Source of the DNA: Gryganskiella cystojenkinii
Lineage: Eukaryota > Mortierellomycota > Mortierellomycetes > Mortierellales > Mortierellaceae
Direction: 5' to 3'
NCBI GenBank assembly: GCA_015852425.1
Contig: JAAAIG010000001.1
Span: 91,757-155,756, forward strand
DNA length: 64,000 nucleotides
Shown: piece by piece, positions 22,817-33,718 of the stretch
Layout: each line of letters opens with the position of its first letter
Position numbering within the stretch: the first letter of the stretch is position 1
The notes under the pieces: generated by a model
What the model was told of the DNA's origin: nothing
The model's database searches: none
Seen by the model: only the letters and a program-made list of their open reading frames with translations
Made by a program: the position numbers and the translations under genes

Positions 22817-25160
22817 ATGAGCGCGAGCCTTTCAGATCCTCCTCGTAACTTTCATGTTATGATCGTCGGCGCTGGACTCGGTGGTCTCCTTATGACCATC
22901 CTCCTCAACAAGGCCGGTATCTCTTGCGAACTTTTTGAGAAGAACGAGCAGATCAGACCTCTTGGTACGTCGCATATGAACCCCCTTTCGGTGGAGCTAA
23001 TGAATTATGTTTTTGTGGTCAACTTTTCTGACTCTTTTACAATTCTTACACGTTTTGAAAAACAAAAAAGGAGCCGCCTTGTCTCTCGCTGCCAACATCC
23101 TCCCTGTTTTCGAGCAATTGGGTTTGTTGGAGGAAGTTATGGCCATCTCTTATCCCAGCAAGTCTATTGAGATACTCAAGGAAGATGGGCGCAAAATCGG
23201 TGCATTCTCTTTTCTCGAATACGAGGCACAGTAAGAATCCCTGCTTCTTTTTTTAATTTTGCTTCTCATTGCTCTCGCTTTTGCATAATGTTAATGCGTG
23301 TAACTGTGACACTTTGTGTTATTACTCTATTTTTTTTTTTTAAAAAAAACAGGAGTGGTTACCCGATCATTTTGTTCGCGCGTGCAGCTCTTTACGACCT
23401 GTTGTTGTCCAAGATCCCCTCCGATAAGGTCCACATGAAGAAGCGCGTCCTCTCCATGACCCAGAGTGAGGACGGTGTCTTGATCCGTACTCAGGACGGA
23501 TGTGTTCACCACGGGGATATTCTCATCGGAGCCGATGGCGTGTACTCCGCCGTCAGGCAGAACCTCTACGAGATGTTGGCCAAGGAGAACAAGCTTCCCA
23601 AATCAGATTCTCAGGGATTGGAAATCGCGTACTCTTGTCTCTTGGGAACCACTAAGTCCCTCGACCCGGAAAAATACCCTCTACTCAAGGATAAGCAGTC
23701 GCACTTTTTACGAGTTCTTGGAAAGGACAAACCTCACTCGGTAAGAGAAAAGATGGATCATGTCTACCATGCAGACGGTCTCATACATGTAACCAGAGAC
23801 CAAAAGCGGAAACATCACTTACCTAACACTCGTTAACTTACTTTTTGCTGCCTTCTTTTAAGTGGTATTGTATTACTGTTCCCAACGTAAGTAGCTGGCC
23901 CCGAGCCATTTTCCGTCAAGAAGAAGACAATATGCGATGCTATCTTTCATATTAACACTTGCATTTTATAGAATGTCGTGTGCTGGGCGGTTTTCATGCA
24001 GACTGCGAACAATGAAGAGGTCAAATTGGAAATGCAAAGAAGTTCTTCGTACGTGAATATCATCTTTAATGGCCATACCAACATAGGAAATACCGACTGC
24101 CGGACCGTTTCATAGCTAATATTAACATTTTTTCATGCGTGCTTTGACACCAACGCTCGCCGGCAAAAAAAAATAGATGGGACGCCGACAGGAACCTGGA
24201 GACTATCAAAGAAGTTTATAACTTCCCCAGTCCTCTCGGAGGCACCATTGGCGAGTTGATCGATGCCACTGGTAAGGAAAACATCTCCAAGGTCTTCTTG
24301 GAGGAGAAGTTGTTTGAGACGTGGCACAGTGGACGTACCGTCTTAATCGGTGATGGTAAGCTTTTTCGTTTTGTAATTTAGGAAAAAGGAGTATTGCGAA
24401 GGCGTGGAGTGATGGAATCGCGGGGATTTGAGAGAGAGGTAGTATTAACGACCCGAGCTCTATCTTCCTTTCTAATACCTTTAATCTGTTATTCGGTCAT
24501 TATCGCCAGCTGTTCACAAGGTAATTAAGCTTGCAGGAAACGAGCATCAAGATGTCGCTTTTATCCCGTAGTTGATGGTTATCCAATCTTGACTTCTCTC
24601 GCTCACACACACGTTTTTTACTCGTCCAGTTCCTTCCAAGCGGTGGACAGGGTGCCATGTGCGCAATGCAGGACGCCGTTATCTTGGCCAACTGTCTCTA
24701 CGACATGCAAGAGCCTACCTACAAAAATGTCCGTGCCGCCTTCAAGGACTACAAATCCCAACGTGAGTCTCACGTCAAGATCTCGATGGAACGCAGTGTC
24801 ACCATGGGCAAACTTATGTATGGTCAAAAGTTTATGGAGCGTCAGATGCGTAAGCTCGTTTACAACATGCCTCTCTGGCTCCAAAGCCGCGGTTACCTCA
24901 AGATGTGCGAATACCGTCCTCAAGTTATGTTCCTCCCTCAAGCGCCCAACCCTGGTAAACTTCCGGTCTTGCCTCAGAAACCCTGCAAACGCTACAATCC
25001 CAAGGCTGCTTCTGCTGCTGCCATTGTCACTTCTATTGATACTCCTGTCGCTGATGCTACACCTGCTACGGTGGAGGCACCTAAGGCGGAGGAAGAGAAT
25101 AAGGATGATGCCTCTATCCCTGCTGCTGTCGCCCAGGTTGCTGAGCCAGTTGCCGTCTAA
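22817..25160 (+). CDS. FAD-dependent monooxygenase, UbiH/salicylate-hydroxylase type (8 exons)
   Basis: A flavoprotein that would hydroxylate an aromatic or polyketide-like substrate with NAD(P)H and O2; substrate unknown. Exons 22817-22964, 23071-23230, 23353-23740, 23863-23886, 23972-24048, 24177-24355, 24510-24520 and 24630-25160 join to 505 residues. The Rossmann GAGLGG motif is at residues 18-23 with Glu40 of the ribose-binding strand. The DG motif ILIGADGVYSAVR is in exon 3. The GD motif LIGDAVHKFLPSGGQGA is assembled from three exons, including an 11-nt microexon that supplies AVHK. Exon 4 is only 24 nt. The last 60 residues are an Ala/Glu/Pro-rich tail outside the fold. The closest architectures are fungal group A monooxygenases. 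No biosynthetic cluster surrounds it. Confidence 0.9.
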
Positions 25161-25776
25161 AACTTTCGATCAAATCCGTCTAGTTCAGGATCCCATCCTT
25201 GACTTGTAACGATTTACGAAACTCATAGAGCAGCTATGTTTCGGTCCCCTTACCGCACAACGTTGAGAAAAATACCATAATTATCAGTAAAACAACATAT
25301 ATATATATCACACCAAAGAGCAGAAACAGCATGCAAACTCAAGGTAATTGCGAGAATGAGAGCCACAGGTAACGAAATGGACGAAAAGTCGATGGGCCAT
25401 CCAAAACGGCGTGCAAGAGATATGGAGTGGAGACGTGACCGTCAAGGAACCGCAATGACAGTGTTGAATATAATCCAGCGTCCGAGGATAATACGAGAGG
25501 TTTTTGAGACCCCATCCGAGTTGCTTCAAGTACAGGGTCTCTGACCTTGTCGTCAGAAGCGCCAACGCGATCGAGATCACGGTAGAATCGGTCCATTCAT
25601 AGTAGAACAGTCCTGCTTGCATAGAGATTTCAACAGCATAAGAGCGAGCTTTTTTTTTTTTTTTTTTTCTAAATGAACCGGTCGGAGTGTTACAAAAGAA
25701 AAACAAAAACATTTGGTCAGATCAATTCGGTAAACAGGTCGTAAGCTCGGTAACGTAAAATCCACTGCATAATGGG
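25161..25776. other. Intergenic stretch after monooxygenase gene
   Basis: Contains the 3' end of the monooxygenase transcript, an (AT)n run near 25300 and a poly-T tract of about 20 bases near 25650. A 134-codon minus-strand frame at 25308-25712 crosses the homopolymer and shows no recognised motif. It may be part of the decayed region just downstream. Confidence 0.35.
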
Positions 25777-26960
25777 TTAACATGCAAGTTCGTCCCCTGA
25801 TTCTCGGATCACGAACACCTCATCATTTGACTTTGGGATCAACTTTGCGTGTGTCTCCTTGAAAGATTGGATCGTTGAAAACAAGCTGGGAACACCAGCT
25901 CCATATGCTGTTTTGTCGATGAAGACCAAGCTATCAGTCATCGTACCCATAGTTCTGTTTTAGTGCGTCAAAAGCTGACCCGAGAAATACGGACGTAGGA
26001 TTCGTGTTCCAAGTGTCAAATATGATACTCCATACCAAACTGTAGCCCATTCTTATTCATTGTCAACATGGGATCCTCTCTCATATCACAAAAGATGTCC
26101 ACGCCCGGATAGACCCTCCAAAAGAACTCGGTGGGTCCAACAACTCGTGCAGCGCCAGAAACCGCTTTGGAATCGCCACTGATGTGGAATGGGCATGCCA
26201 GTCCGATTAATTGCCTTTTTTAACATCATCTCAAAGTCCTGCTCGATTACCTTGGGCATGTCGATCCATTTGGGGAGATGATGCCAACGGTCTTTCTGGA
26301 TCAGAGGACAGCTCATCGGATCCTAGGTCAGGGAAAAAAGCGATTCTCGAGATGGGTCCTGGAGGGGGATGGCGGTAAAGTTGATCCAGGGGTAGGTTTT
26401 TCCTCGGTTGAACCGATCTTATAAATGTCAGATGGTTCTTTGAGCATCTTGGAGTTGATTGTCGTGGATGAGCATGACTAAGGCGCCGTTAGCATTGATG
26501 GCCTTGTAGATGGATCCCTGATCCCCTGGAACTTGCACTTCTTTGTACACTTGTTGATATCAAAATGCTTCGCCTTTGCCCTGGAAGATCTTTGCCTATC
26601 ATCGCCTGGCGTGAATCGTGACCGTTAAAGCTGTTGGTGTCTGAATATGATAAGTCCTCTCGAGAGAGTAATGAGTACGTGTCTTGCCTCCCCTGATTTG
26701 CAGCTGATATTGTCATGGAGGAGCATGATGCACAGGATGGCGTTCTAGTCATGCTTCTGGTCCAAAGTGCGCGGGGCAAAAGTGATCAAGAATAGGTAGC
26801 CAAGCCCACACATCAACGCAAAGGAACAAGGAGTCGGACAACCCTCCCGCATCGACTCGGTGCTCAGATCACTTTGAGTAAAAAATAGCTCGCTCTGGTT
26901 TTGCTTGGATGGTAATTCCCTCGGCCCATTCACTCAATCGGCCCCTCTGCTGCCAGTTCC
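25777..26960 (-). pseudogene. Decayed gene of unrecognised family
   Basis: Long protein-like segments follow one another on the minus strand in changing frames. They include LSEWAEGITIQAKPERAIFY (about 26935), DTNSFNGHDSRQAMIGKD (26640), GSIYKAINANGALVMLIHDN (26510), DMPKVIEQDFEMMLKKA (26260), then HISGDSKAVSGAARVVGPTE and FFWRVYPGVDIFCDMREDP (26190-26080). The end is TDSLVFIDKTAYGAGVPSLF and SNDEVFVIRESGDELAC with a stop at 25777-25779. At least four in-frame stops and two or more frame changes separate them. I tested the obvious intron between the last two blocks and no GT-AG pair restored the frame. I do not recognise the family and offer no function. A working gene with unusual introns is less likely but not excluded. 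Confidence 0.5.
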
Positions 26961-27433
26961 TGTCGTTTGAACTAAAACAAAAAAAAAAAAGTGCGAAAGA
27001 AAGAAAGAAAGAAGAGAGAGAGAAAGGTAACGAGAGAATCGGATCGAGGAATGTGAAGCAAAAAACGCTCATAAAATAGAAGAAAGGTAGGCCTTCCCTC
27101 TTTTTTGGTGACCATGGCCAGAGAACAAATAAGGCCTAAGAGACACAAGCAAAAGGGTGACTGCGAAAGTCTAACTTTTCAACGTTCATTTTCCCCGCCC
27201 TACCACAGGCACACCGCCATCATAAAAACATTCGTTCCTCTCAACCATCACACTCGAGTATTCCTCTTCCAACACATACCCTATAACCAAGGTAATATCG
27301 ACACTTCTGCATCACTCATCCCACCCGTAGCCTGTGCCACATCATCTTGTTCATCCTTACCCTCCATAAATTACAATCGAAAAACGCAGCGCACGCAGCT
27401 CATGTCGACTTCTGTCTGTTCCCGAAATAATAG
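26961..27433. promoter_or_regulatory. Upstream region of OST4
   Basis: About 470 bp with a (GAAA)n-like purine run near 27000 and a C/A/T-rich stretch from 27190 to 27430 that probably forms the promoter and leader of OST4. No coding pattern stands out. Confidence 0.4.
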
Positions 27434-27544
27434 ATGATGGACGACAATCAACTCACCTTTTTCGCGAACGGACTCTGCTGCCTCGCCATGCTTCTCATCG
27501 TCGGTTATCACTTTGTCTCTGTCAACGGCCCCAAGACCGTATAG
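27434..27544 (+). CDS. OST4: Oligosaccharyltransferase subunit Ost4 (36 residues)
   Basis: Ost4 is a single-helix membrane microprotein that stabilises the Stt3-Ost3/6 part of the oligosaccharyltransferase in the ER. The intronless frame encodes 36 residues starting MMDDNQLTFFAN, followed by a hydrophobic helix and ending YHFVSVNGPKTV. The pattern D-x-QL-x-FAN at the N-terminus, one membrane span, and YH-(F/Y)-V-(S/A)-VN-x-PK at the end are the hallmarks of the family in yeast and animals. Either of two adjacent ATGs (27434 or 27437) could start it. No overlapping frame on either strand looks better. Together with ALG1 it is the second N-glycosylation gene in the window. Confidence 0.93.
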   Translation: MMDDNQLTFFANGLCCLAMLLIVGYHFVSVNGPKTV

Positions 27545-27993
27545 AACTATGTATAAAAGAACAGCTGCCCAGGTTGTCTTCCCACCGCCTCTTTAGACAT
27601 TCATGCGGGCATAGCTGATGCAACACTCGGGGCGGAACTGGCCTCGAACAATACCCAACCTCACAACCTTTTTCCAAAAAAAAAAAAAAAAAGCATCCCC
27701 TGGAGGGATTGTGTAGGGAGTATAATAAACTTACCCCAAGCCTTTATAAGGTGTCGCGTGGCAGCATCATATTAAAAAACAGGGCTATCTACATTTCGCA
27801 GGGAGGGCCGAGACAGGGAAGGTGGGAGAGCTAGACTACAAGAAGAGCTAAAAGGAGCACGACGAAGTGGGATAAGGTACAGGTAGAGTTCTTTGCGAGT
27901 TGCGAAGAAGAAAAAAAAAGTAAAAAGAGAGGGGAAGAAAAAGACAATGCATTAAGGTTGCATGGCAACCAGTCATGTTCTCTTGGAGACTGT
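27545..27993. other. Intergenic, convergent gene ends
   Basis: About 450 bp between the end of OST4 and the end of the RRM gene on the opposite strand. It includes an A-run near 27677-27692 and an AT-rich block; no gene is seen. Confidence 0.4.
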
Positions 27994-30399
27994 TCACAGG
28001 TCATCATAGCTCAGGATCTGTCGCGATCTTCCTGCAGGAGCGGGAGTAGGAACCGCGGCGACTGATTCCAAAGACGAGGACGCAGGGAGGGCAGGAGGGA
28101 AAGCAGCTGCGCCGGTAGGTTTTGGTGGCAACGGGACGGGTACACGAGGTTTGGGTGGAAGCTGATGCACAAGGCGAGGCTTTATGGTTGCGACTTGATG
28201 AGTAATTCCACCATAGTTTGGCTGATAGGGCGGTGAAGTGAGGTAGTCGCCAACGCCACCAGCACCAACTCCAGACCCAGCTCCAGATCTCGACTCTGAA
28301 CTTGAGGAGGGCAACTTGGTTCTGTTGACCTGAACAGAGACGCCATCCACCTGAATACCAGTGCATGCCACATCGACTTTCGAGATATCGCAAGTCGACG
28401 ACGTTCCCTTGCCTGTGCCTTCCTCATCCAAAGAGCTCAGGGTTGTTGTTGAGCCACTAGTTCTTGTAGACTTGGACTTGTCTAGAGCGAGCTGTGCTGC
28501 CTCTGGCTCTTGGAAAGTCACAAACCCATGGTCAACGCCTGGAACAAAGTGGATGTCCTTGATAGCGCCAAACTCCTCAAAAGCCTTCACAAGTGTCGCC
28601 CGAGTTGTCGAGGAAGGAAGATCGCTCACGTGCAAGCAGCGGTCCGCCACTCCGTATGGGTCAGTAGGATCCACAGGGGTCATAGCCGAATCGCGACGGC
28701 CCATGTCGGGTCTGTAACGGTCATCAGTGTCGTCGTGATTTCGCGAACCATAGGGATGAGGATCATAATGAGCACGCCTGTAATGATCATCCAGATGGTT
28801 GGAGTAGCCTCCAGAAGATTCTTTTCCATGATGGTGTCGGGGGCTGGCCTCTGAACGTGACATGGACCGCGGACGACTTAGACTTCTGGGTGAACGAGAG
28901 GGCGAACGCGATCTGGAAGCAACGCTGTGCTGACTTGCTCCATCGTAAGAGTCCTGTCTGTTGTAACGCTGGGGTGACCGCGCATCTGATGGCACTCCAT
29001 GGGGAGACCGACTTGAGACTCTGTAACCAATCTCTTCCTCCGAGTAATCATCCGAGGACAGACGTCGAGGGCGATGAGTGCAAGTATCTGCGTGTTCGTT
29101 CGGAGGCATACCCTCAGGACACTCTAGATTTTCAGAAGAATAATAGCCTTGTGTTTGCGATTGATGACGCTGTTGATGTGGATGTGGATGAGTCGAAGGC
29201 TGCGAGGTTGTGCCATCATCCTTGGAGCTTCTGGGGGAAGGAATGGGCGTCGGGGGAGTTGCAGCAACACCAGTGGTGCTGGCTACGTCATGATTCGGAG
29301 ATGGCTCGGAATAGGATGAAGTCGAAAGTTTTCTCGCTTGAGCTGAAACGGGCAGCGCGCTCTATTGTTGACACAATAAAAATCACAACATAAACAGACA
29401 CAAAACAACAACAACAACGAGATTGAACGGGTGAGTGAGTGGAAGACAAAGAGAGCACCACACTAACAGGCTGTGGTCCACTGCTAATTTGTCGGTTTAT
29501 CAATTGTTCTTGACTTACAATTGACGGACGTCGAGTAGAACTGTAGTGTGTCGGCGACGCAAGTCCAGGGTCGTGAGCAGATAGAGGTCCTTGAGTCGAA
29601 GGTCGTCTTTGGGTAGTATTGATAGTAGTTGAGGAAGTGCCGCGTGCCATGGACGAACGCTTGAGCTTCTTCTCTGTTCGCACTTCACTGTCACGGTCGG
29701 CGGAGGCGGGTGGTGTGGTCGTTAACGTAGGAGAACTGTTACTGTCGGTCGTTGGTCCTGCCTTCACTGTTTCTGAGATAAAGCTTTCGCTCGAGGATGA
29801 CATGGATGACATGTTCCTATCGACATGCGGTCTCTTCAAGGCACCACAGCTGCCTCCAGTCGAGGTCACGGTAGACTGACGGCGGGCCATAGCTGGTCTT
29901 GGGTTGGACGAAAAGTCTGGACGAGACGGGGCATTTTGAGTGGCTCCTGAAAGCTTTCCTGCGATAGCAAAGATGTCGAAGGACTTGTGCTCTTTGGCCT
30001 TGGCCTCTCGGAGTTCCTTCTCCTAGATGGTTTGATTGCGAGTAAAAGAGGGGTGGAACGTTCAAATGGACCGAAATGAACAGGAAAGAACAAGGGGTGT
30101 TGTTTGGGAAGCAATAGGGGTGGTGGCGGGTCAGATGGGAAACAATGAAAGAGTCGAAAAGAAAGGAAAAGGACATTAGTACAAAGACACAAAAAAACAT
30201 CCTCTTCTTCCAGACCAAAAGAAGTCATTGTCATTCCTACTCCTCTCGAGGAGGGGCTGGGCAAATAAATGTTTGTCAACCACCAGTCATTTGAAACGAA
30301 AGGAGACATGTTGCAAATAATAACGAAAGGAGAAAGGTTCGTTCGTACCCTCTTCATTTGCTGCACCAGCGCAAACTTTTCCTGAAGTTTGTCGGCCAT
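27994..30399 (-). CDS. RRM-containing, RS-rich RNA-binding protein (3 exons)
   Basis: Exons 30399-30349, 30022-29519 and 29361-27994 join to 640 residues. Residues 1-45 are charged and helical (KLQEKFALVQQMKREKELREAK), likely a short coiled coil. The middle is Ser/Thr/Pro-rich, with a serine-arginine region (SRSRSPSRSPRSLSRPRS) around residues 330-355. An RNA recognition motif begins near residue 426: CLHVSDLP is RNP2-like and HGFVTF RNP1-like, with a Ser/Thr-rich insertion before the last strand (VDGVSVQVNRTK). The C-terminus is Pro-rich and ends in SYDDL. The domain set suggests an mRNA-processing or splicing regulator in the nucleus, but I cannot name an orthologue. Both introns keep frame, and the first coding exon is only 51 nt. 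Confidence 0.8.
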
Positions 30400-31088
30400 T
30401 CGGGCAATGCTTCTCGTTTGTCTTTATGTAAAGGTCTGTGTTTTTTTCGCGGTCGTCTATCTCTCTGACTATGGGAAGTGTCCTCAGGTTTTAGGGGGAG
30501 GGAACAGGACAGGAATGGAGGTGAGGGAGGAAGTTGGGAAGTTCAGGTCCAGACGAATCAAGCACACAGACAAAGAGTGAATCGCCAAGGGCAAAGAAAC
30601 AGGCACAGGCGATAAGGGATGTGTGCTGGAATGGGGGGTGGTGCTGTCGATTGATAGCTGACGCTGATTGCTGAAAGGAACTGCGCTGTTCAGAGGGACA
30701 GAGAGACAAAAAAACGAAGGGGGTGGGGAAAGGCAAAAGTAAGGGCGGGAGAGGCGTACGAGGAGTCGAAAGAAGAAAAATACAAAAGGGAGGGAAAAGG
30801 ATTGGGTGAATTGTGAAAAAAAAGAGAGAACTGTGGATGGAAAGGAGGCAAATGGTGGCAAACTTGCCCTCCCCCTTTTATACTTTGTGAAAGAAAAAAA
30901 GCATGGGCCAGCCTGCACTCAACCGAAACAAAGTCGGAGTCACCCTCTTCCCGCGCGCAGCACTTTGAGGGCAATCACGCCTTTGGGCCAGGCCCTTGTC
31001 ACATGTCCACTTTTCCATTCGATATGTCGTCTACTTTTATTAATATAGTTTTTGTTGCTGTTTGTTCTATTCCTAAAATCACCCATGA
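30400..31088. promoter_or_regulatory. Upstream region of RRM gene
   Basis: About 690 bp between the RRM gene start and the end of the next minus-strand gene. Read from the minus strand it is rich in C and T (30480-30860), consistent with a long promoter and leader. No separate gene is seen. Confidence 0.45.
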
Positions 31089-33434
31089 TTACGACTCGGT
31101 ATCCCATCCACCAGACGGCAGCATTCGAAAGTCAATTTCAGGTCGAAGCCTGTTCACCAACCTCGCAAATCGAACACACCCCGGCTGGCTCTGCACCCGC
31201 ATGATCGGATCCAAGACCACCACAAACTGGACCATCTTTGGCCAACACAGCTGTCTCTGATTCAGCCTCCTCTGTTCTTGCAGTGCCATCGGGGATGATT
31301 GGAGGTAACTCAGGTTGTGACGATTGGAACCACCATCGAGGGAACCAGAAGCAGGAATTTGTCGCATCGTCGCCGCTCGTCGACGTCGTTGAGGTATCCT
31401 CTGGGACAAACTTGTCGAGACTGCAACCTGTAACATCTCGAGATCCAGCTTTCTCTGTTGGATCATAACCCATGGCTCCAAGGGCTTTGTTGGCCGGGAT
31501 AACCAGGCTAGGTCGCGGAAGGCAGTGGACTCCATCGACGCAGACTTGGCGTACAGGATCAGTCTCTCCAGGAATTCGAGTCGAGAGAGCAAACAGAGGC
31601 CTCCTTCCTCGCACAGATCAAGATGATTGCCCAAGGAGAGATCTTGAATCTTGTAGGGGGAAAAAAGGTACACAACGTCAGTATAGGTCACCGCTATTAA
31701 AACTTGGTACATTAATTCATATTAAATCATATTGGATCATATTAGCTTATGCTAGGAAACCAGCCGTTTTACCTTGGGACAGACCAAGCTGATGTAAGCC
31801 ATTGTGTTCCGTGTCCAGTTACCTGCCAGACTGTGCACAATCTTGTAGGCCGTCGAGGACATTCGTTCATTCGAGCTGAAAGTCTCGCTCGACGTCATGG
31901 TCAAGTGCAAGGTCTTCAGGTTGGCACAGGTCCATCGTTTGGGTGGTTCTTGGTGTTTACTCTTAACCCTGTCACTTTTTAAACCAGAGCCCCATTCCCA
32001 GAGTCCTTCGTTCGTCCCCGGCACCTCATAAAGATGCTCCATCGGGAATCGAATCACCTGTGCGCGAAGGTGAAGGAGTTGAGGTGCGTTACAAAGGTAC
32101 TCGTGCAACTGTCTATGACAGTCCTCGGTTTGCCAACCATTCGCATGGTTTCGGTATGTGATCTCCAGATCTGTCAGGTTGTGGCCGACAAACATTTCGA
32201 GGGATCGAAAAGTCCATTCTCGTAATGAAACCTCCTTGAAGGGCCACTGTCGAACCTCGACCCTCGACATGGCTTTGATCAGGCCCGTCAATTCATCCGA
32301 TAACATGTTCTCGCCATGGATGGTAAAGTGAAAGGATTCGAGTAAAGGACACATCTTGTAAACACGATCAAAGTACTGGGCTCGAGGTCGACAAAAGTCC
32401 TTGGGGTCGGGTTGATCAGATTCGGCTGCAGGCAAACGACCTTCTATCACCTTGAACACACGGAGATGAGGCGACATGCCAAGAAGGTCCTCAAGAGTGC
32501 CCTTGGTCACAATAACGTGCTGCAGGATCAAGGTTTGTAGCGGCAGTGGTCTGTGCTTTGCTAACTTGCGCCCTGTCGGAGGCATTGAGGGTAGACTGCG
32601 GAGTCGGAGTGAAGGGTGACAATCAATCTTCAAGGTGACGAGACTCGGTAACAACTGGATCCACTCTGGTATAAAAAGAGATTCGGTATAGGTCGTGGAC
32701 ATGTCTAGGCTTGTGATCTGGGTCAAGTACGGAAGCATGCGCCGGAAGCGCTTGGGACACTCGTCTCCGAGGTTGAGGACAATCTCGCGGAGGTACGGTC
32801 TCTTGGGTCGTTCCCGGAGCCTTTCCTGCCGTTTCTCTTCCGCATTCTCCACGGCGTCGTTGTTGAAGAGGTCGGATATGCTCCGCTCGTCAGGACAAAC
32901 CATAGTCTGAAATGCATCCATGAGTCCTATCCATCGGACTTCAACGCTTGTAATTTGATTATGCTGCATGACACCTGGATGGTCGCTTTTGCAGACCAGC
33001 GTCGTGGCTGTGCTGATTCTATCCGCCAGTCGGATCACTTTGCAGGCTCCTTTTCCGGTACTGGGAATCGCCCAGATGTCTGTCGTGGACCATCGGACTG
33101 TTCTCTGGAGATATCGATGACCACACTCGGCCCAAATCCGACAGACAAGTCGAGAATGGCAGAGGGATTGCTGAGGAAGTTGCTTGAGGATACATTCGAC
33201 GATTTCAGGAAGTTGCAGAGCCAGGACAGAGGCGGGGCTTCTTTTCCGAAGATGGAGGAGGTCTTTTTGTAGACTCTGAAACCTTTTGAATGCGTCGTTG
33301 GGAGGGAGGAGGAGCTGCCTTGCTGGCAAGGTCAGAAAGAAGGTTAGGTATCCTAAGGAAGAAGTAACAACCATGGACAATGCGACGGCGTAGGAGAGGA
33401 CATTGCCTACTCCTGAGAGGACCCAGATGATCAT
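31089..33434 (-). CDS. F-box/LRR protein with hydrophobic N-terminus (2 exons)
   Basis: Exons 33434-31773 and 31649-31089 join in phase 0 to 740 residues. The first 40 residues after the chosen ATG are strongly hydrophobic (MIIWVLSGVGNVLSYAVALS and on), enough for one or two membrane helices, before an F-box at about residues 74-115 (LQLPEIVECILKQLPQQSLC, then RLVCRIW). The rest shows LRR-like segments (LPSLVTLKI, CPLLESFHFTI, LKTLHLTM). The end is the family-typical RPEIDF. If the start is right this would be a membrane-anchored SCF receptor, which is rare. A later start would remove the helices but leave no good ATG before the F-box. An upstream ATG adding 13 residues is also open. Confidence 0.8.
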
Positions 33435-33718
33435 GTTGGTGAGGGAATGAGAGTAAATGATACAAAGAATCAATTCGTTCGCATGGAGATTGTGGTCATG
33501 GTTTTGTACATGTAATCAAACTGGGAAAGATAGAGGTTGCACAGCGAACAGACACGTTTCAGAATTCTTTCACGTAGGCGGTGCAAACCATCACTCCCCA
33601 TTCCTCCTGTCCCTTTTTGCTGGAATCACACGCGTCTGACACGTTTAATAATATATTTGGTGGCGTTTGTATTTTTTGCTGTTTTAATCTACGTATCGGA
33701 CTCGGATGAATCGTACCA

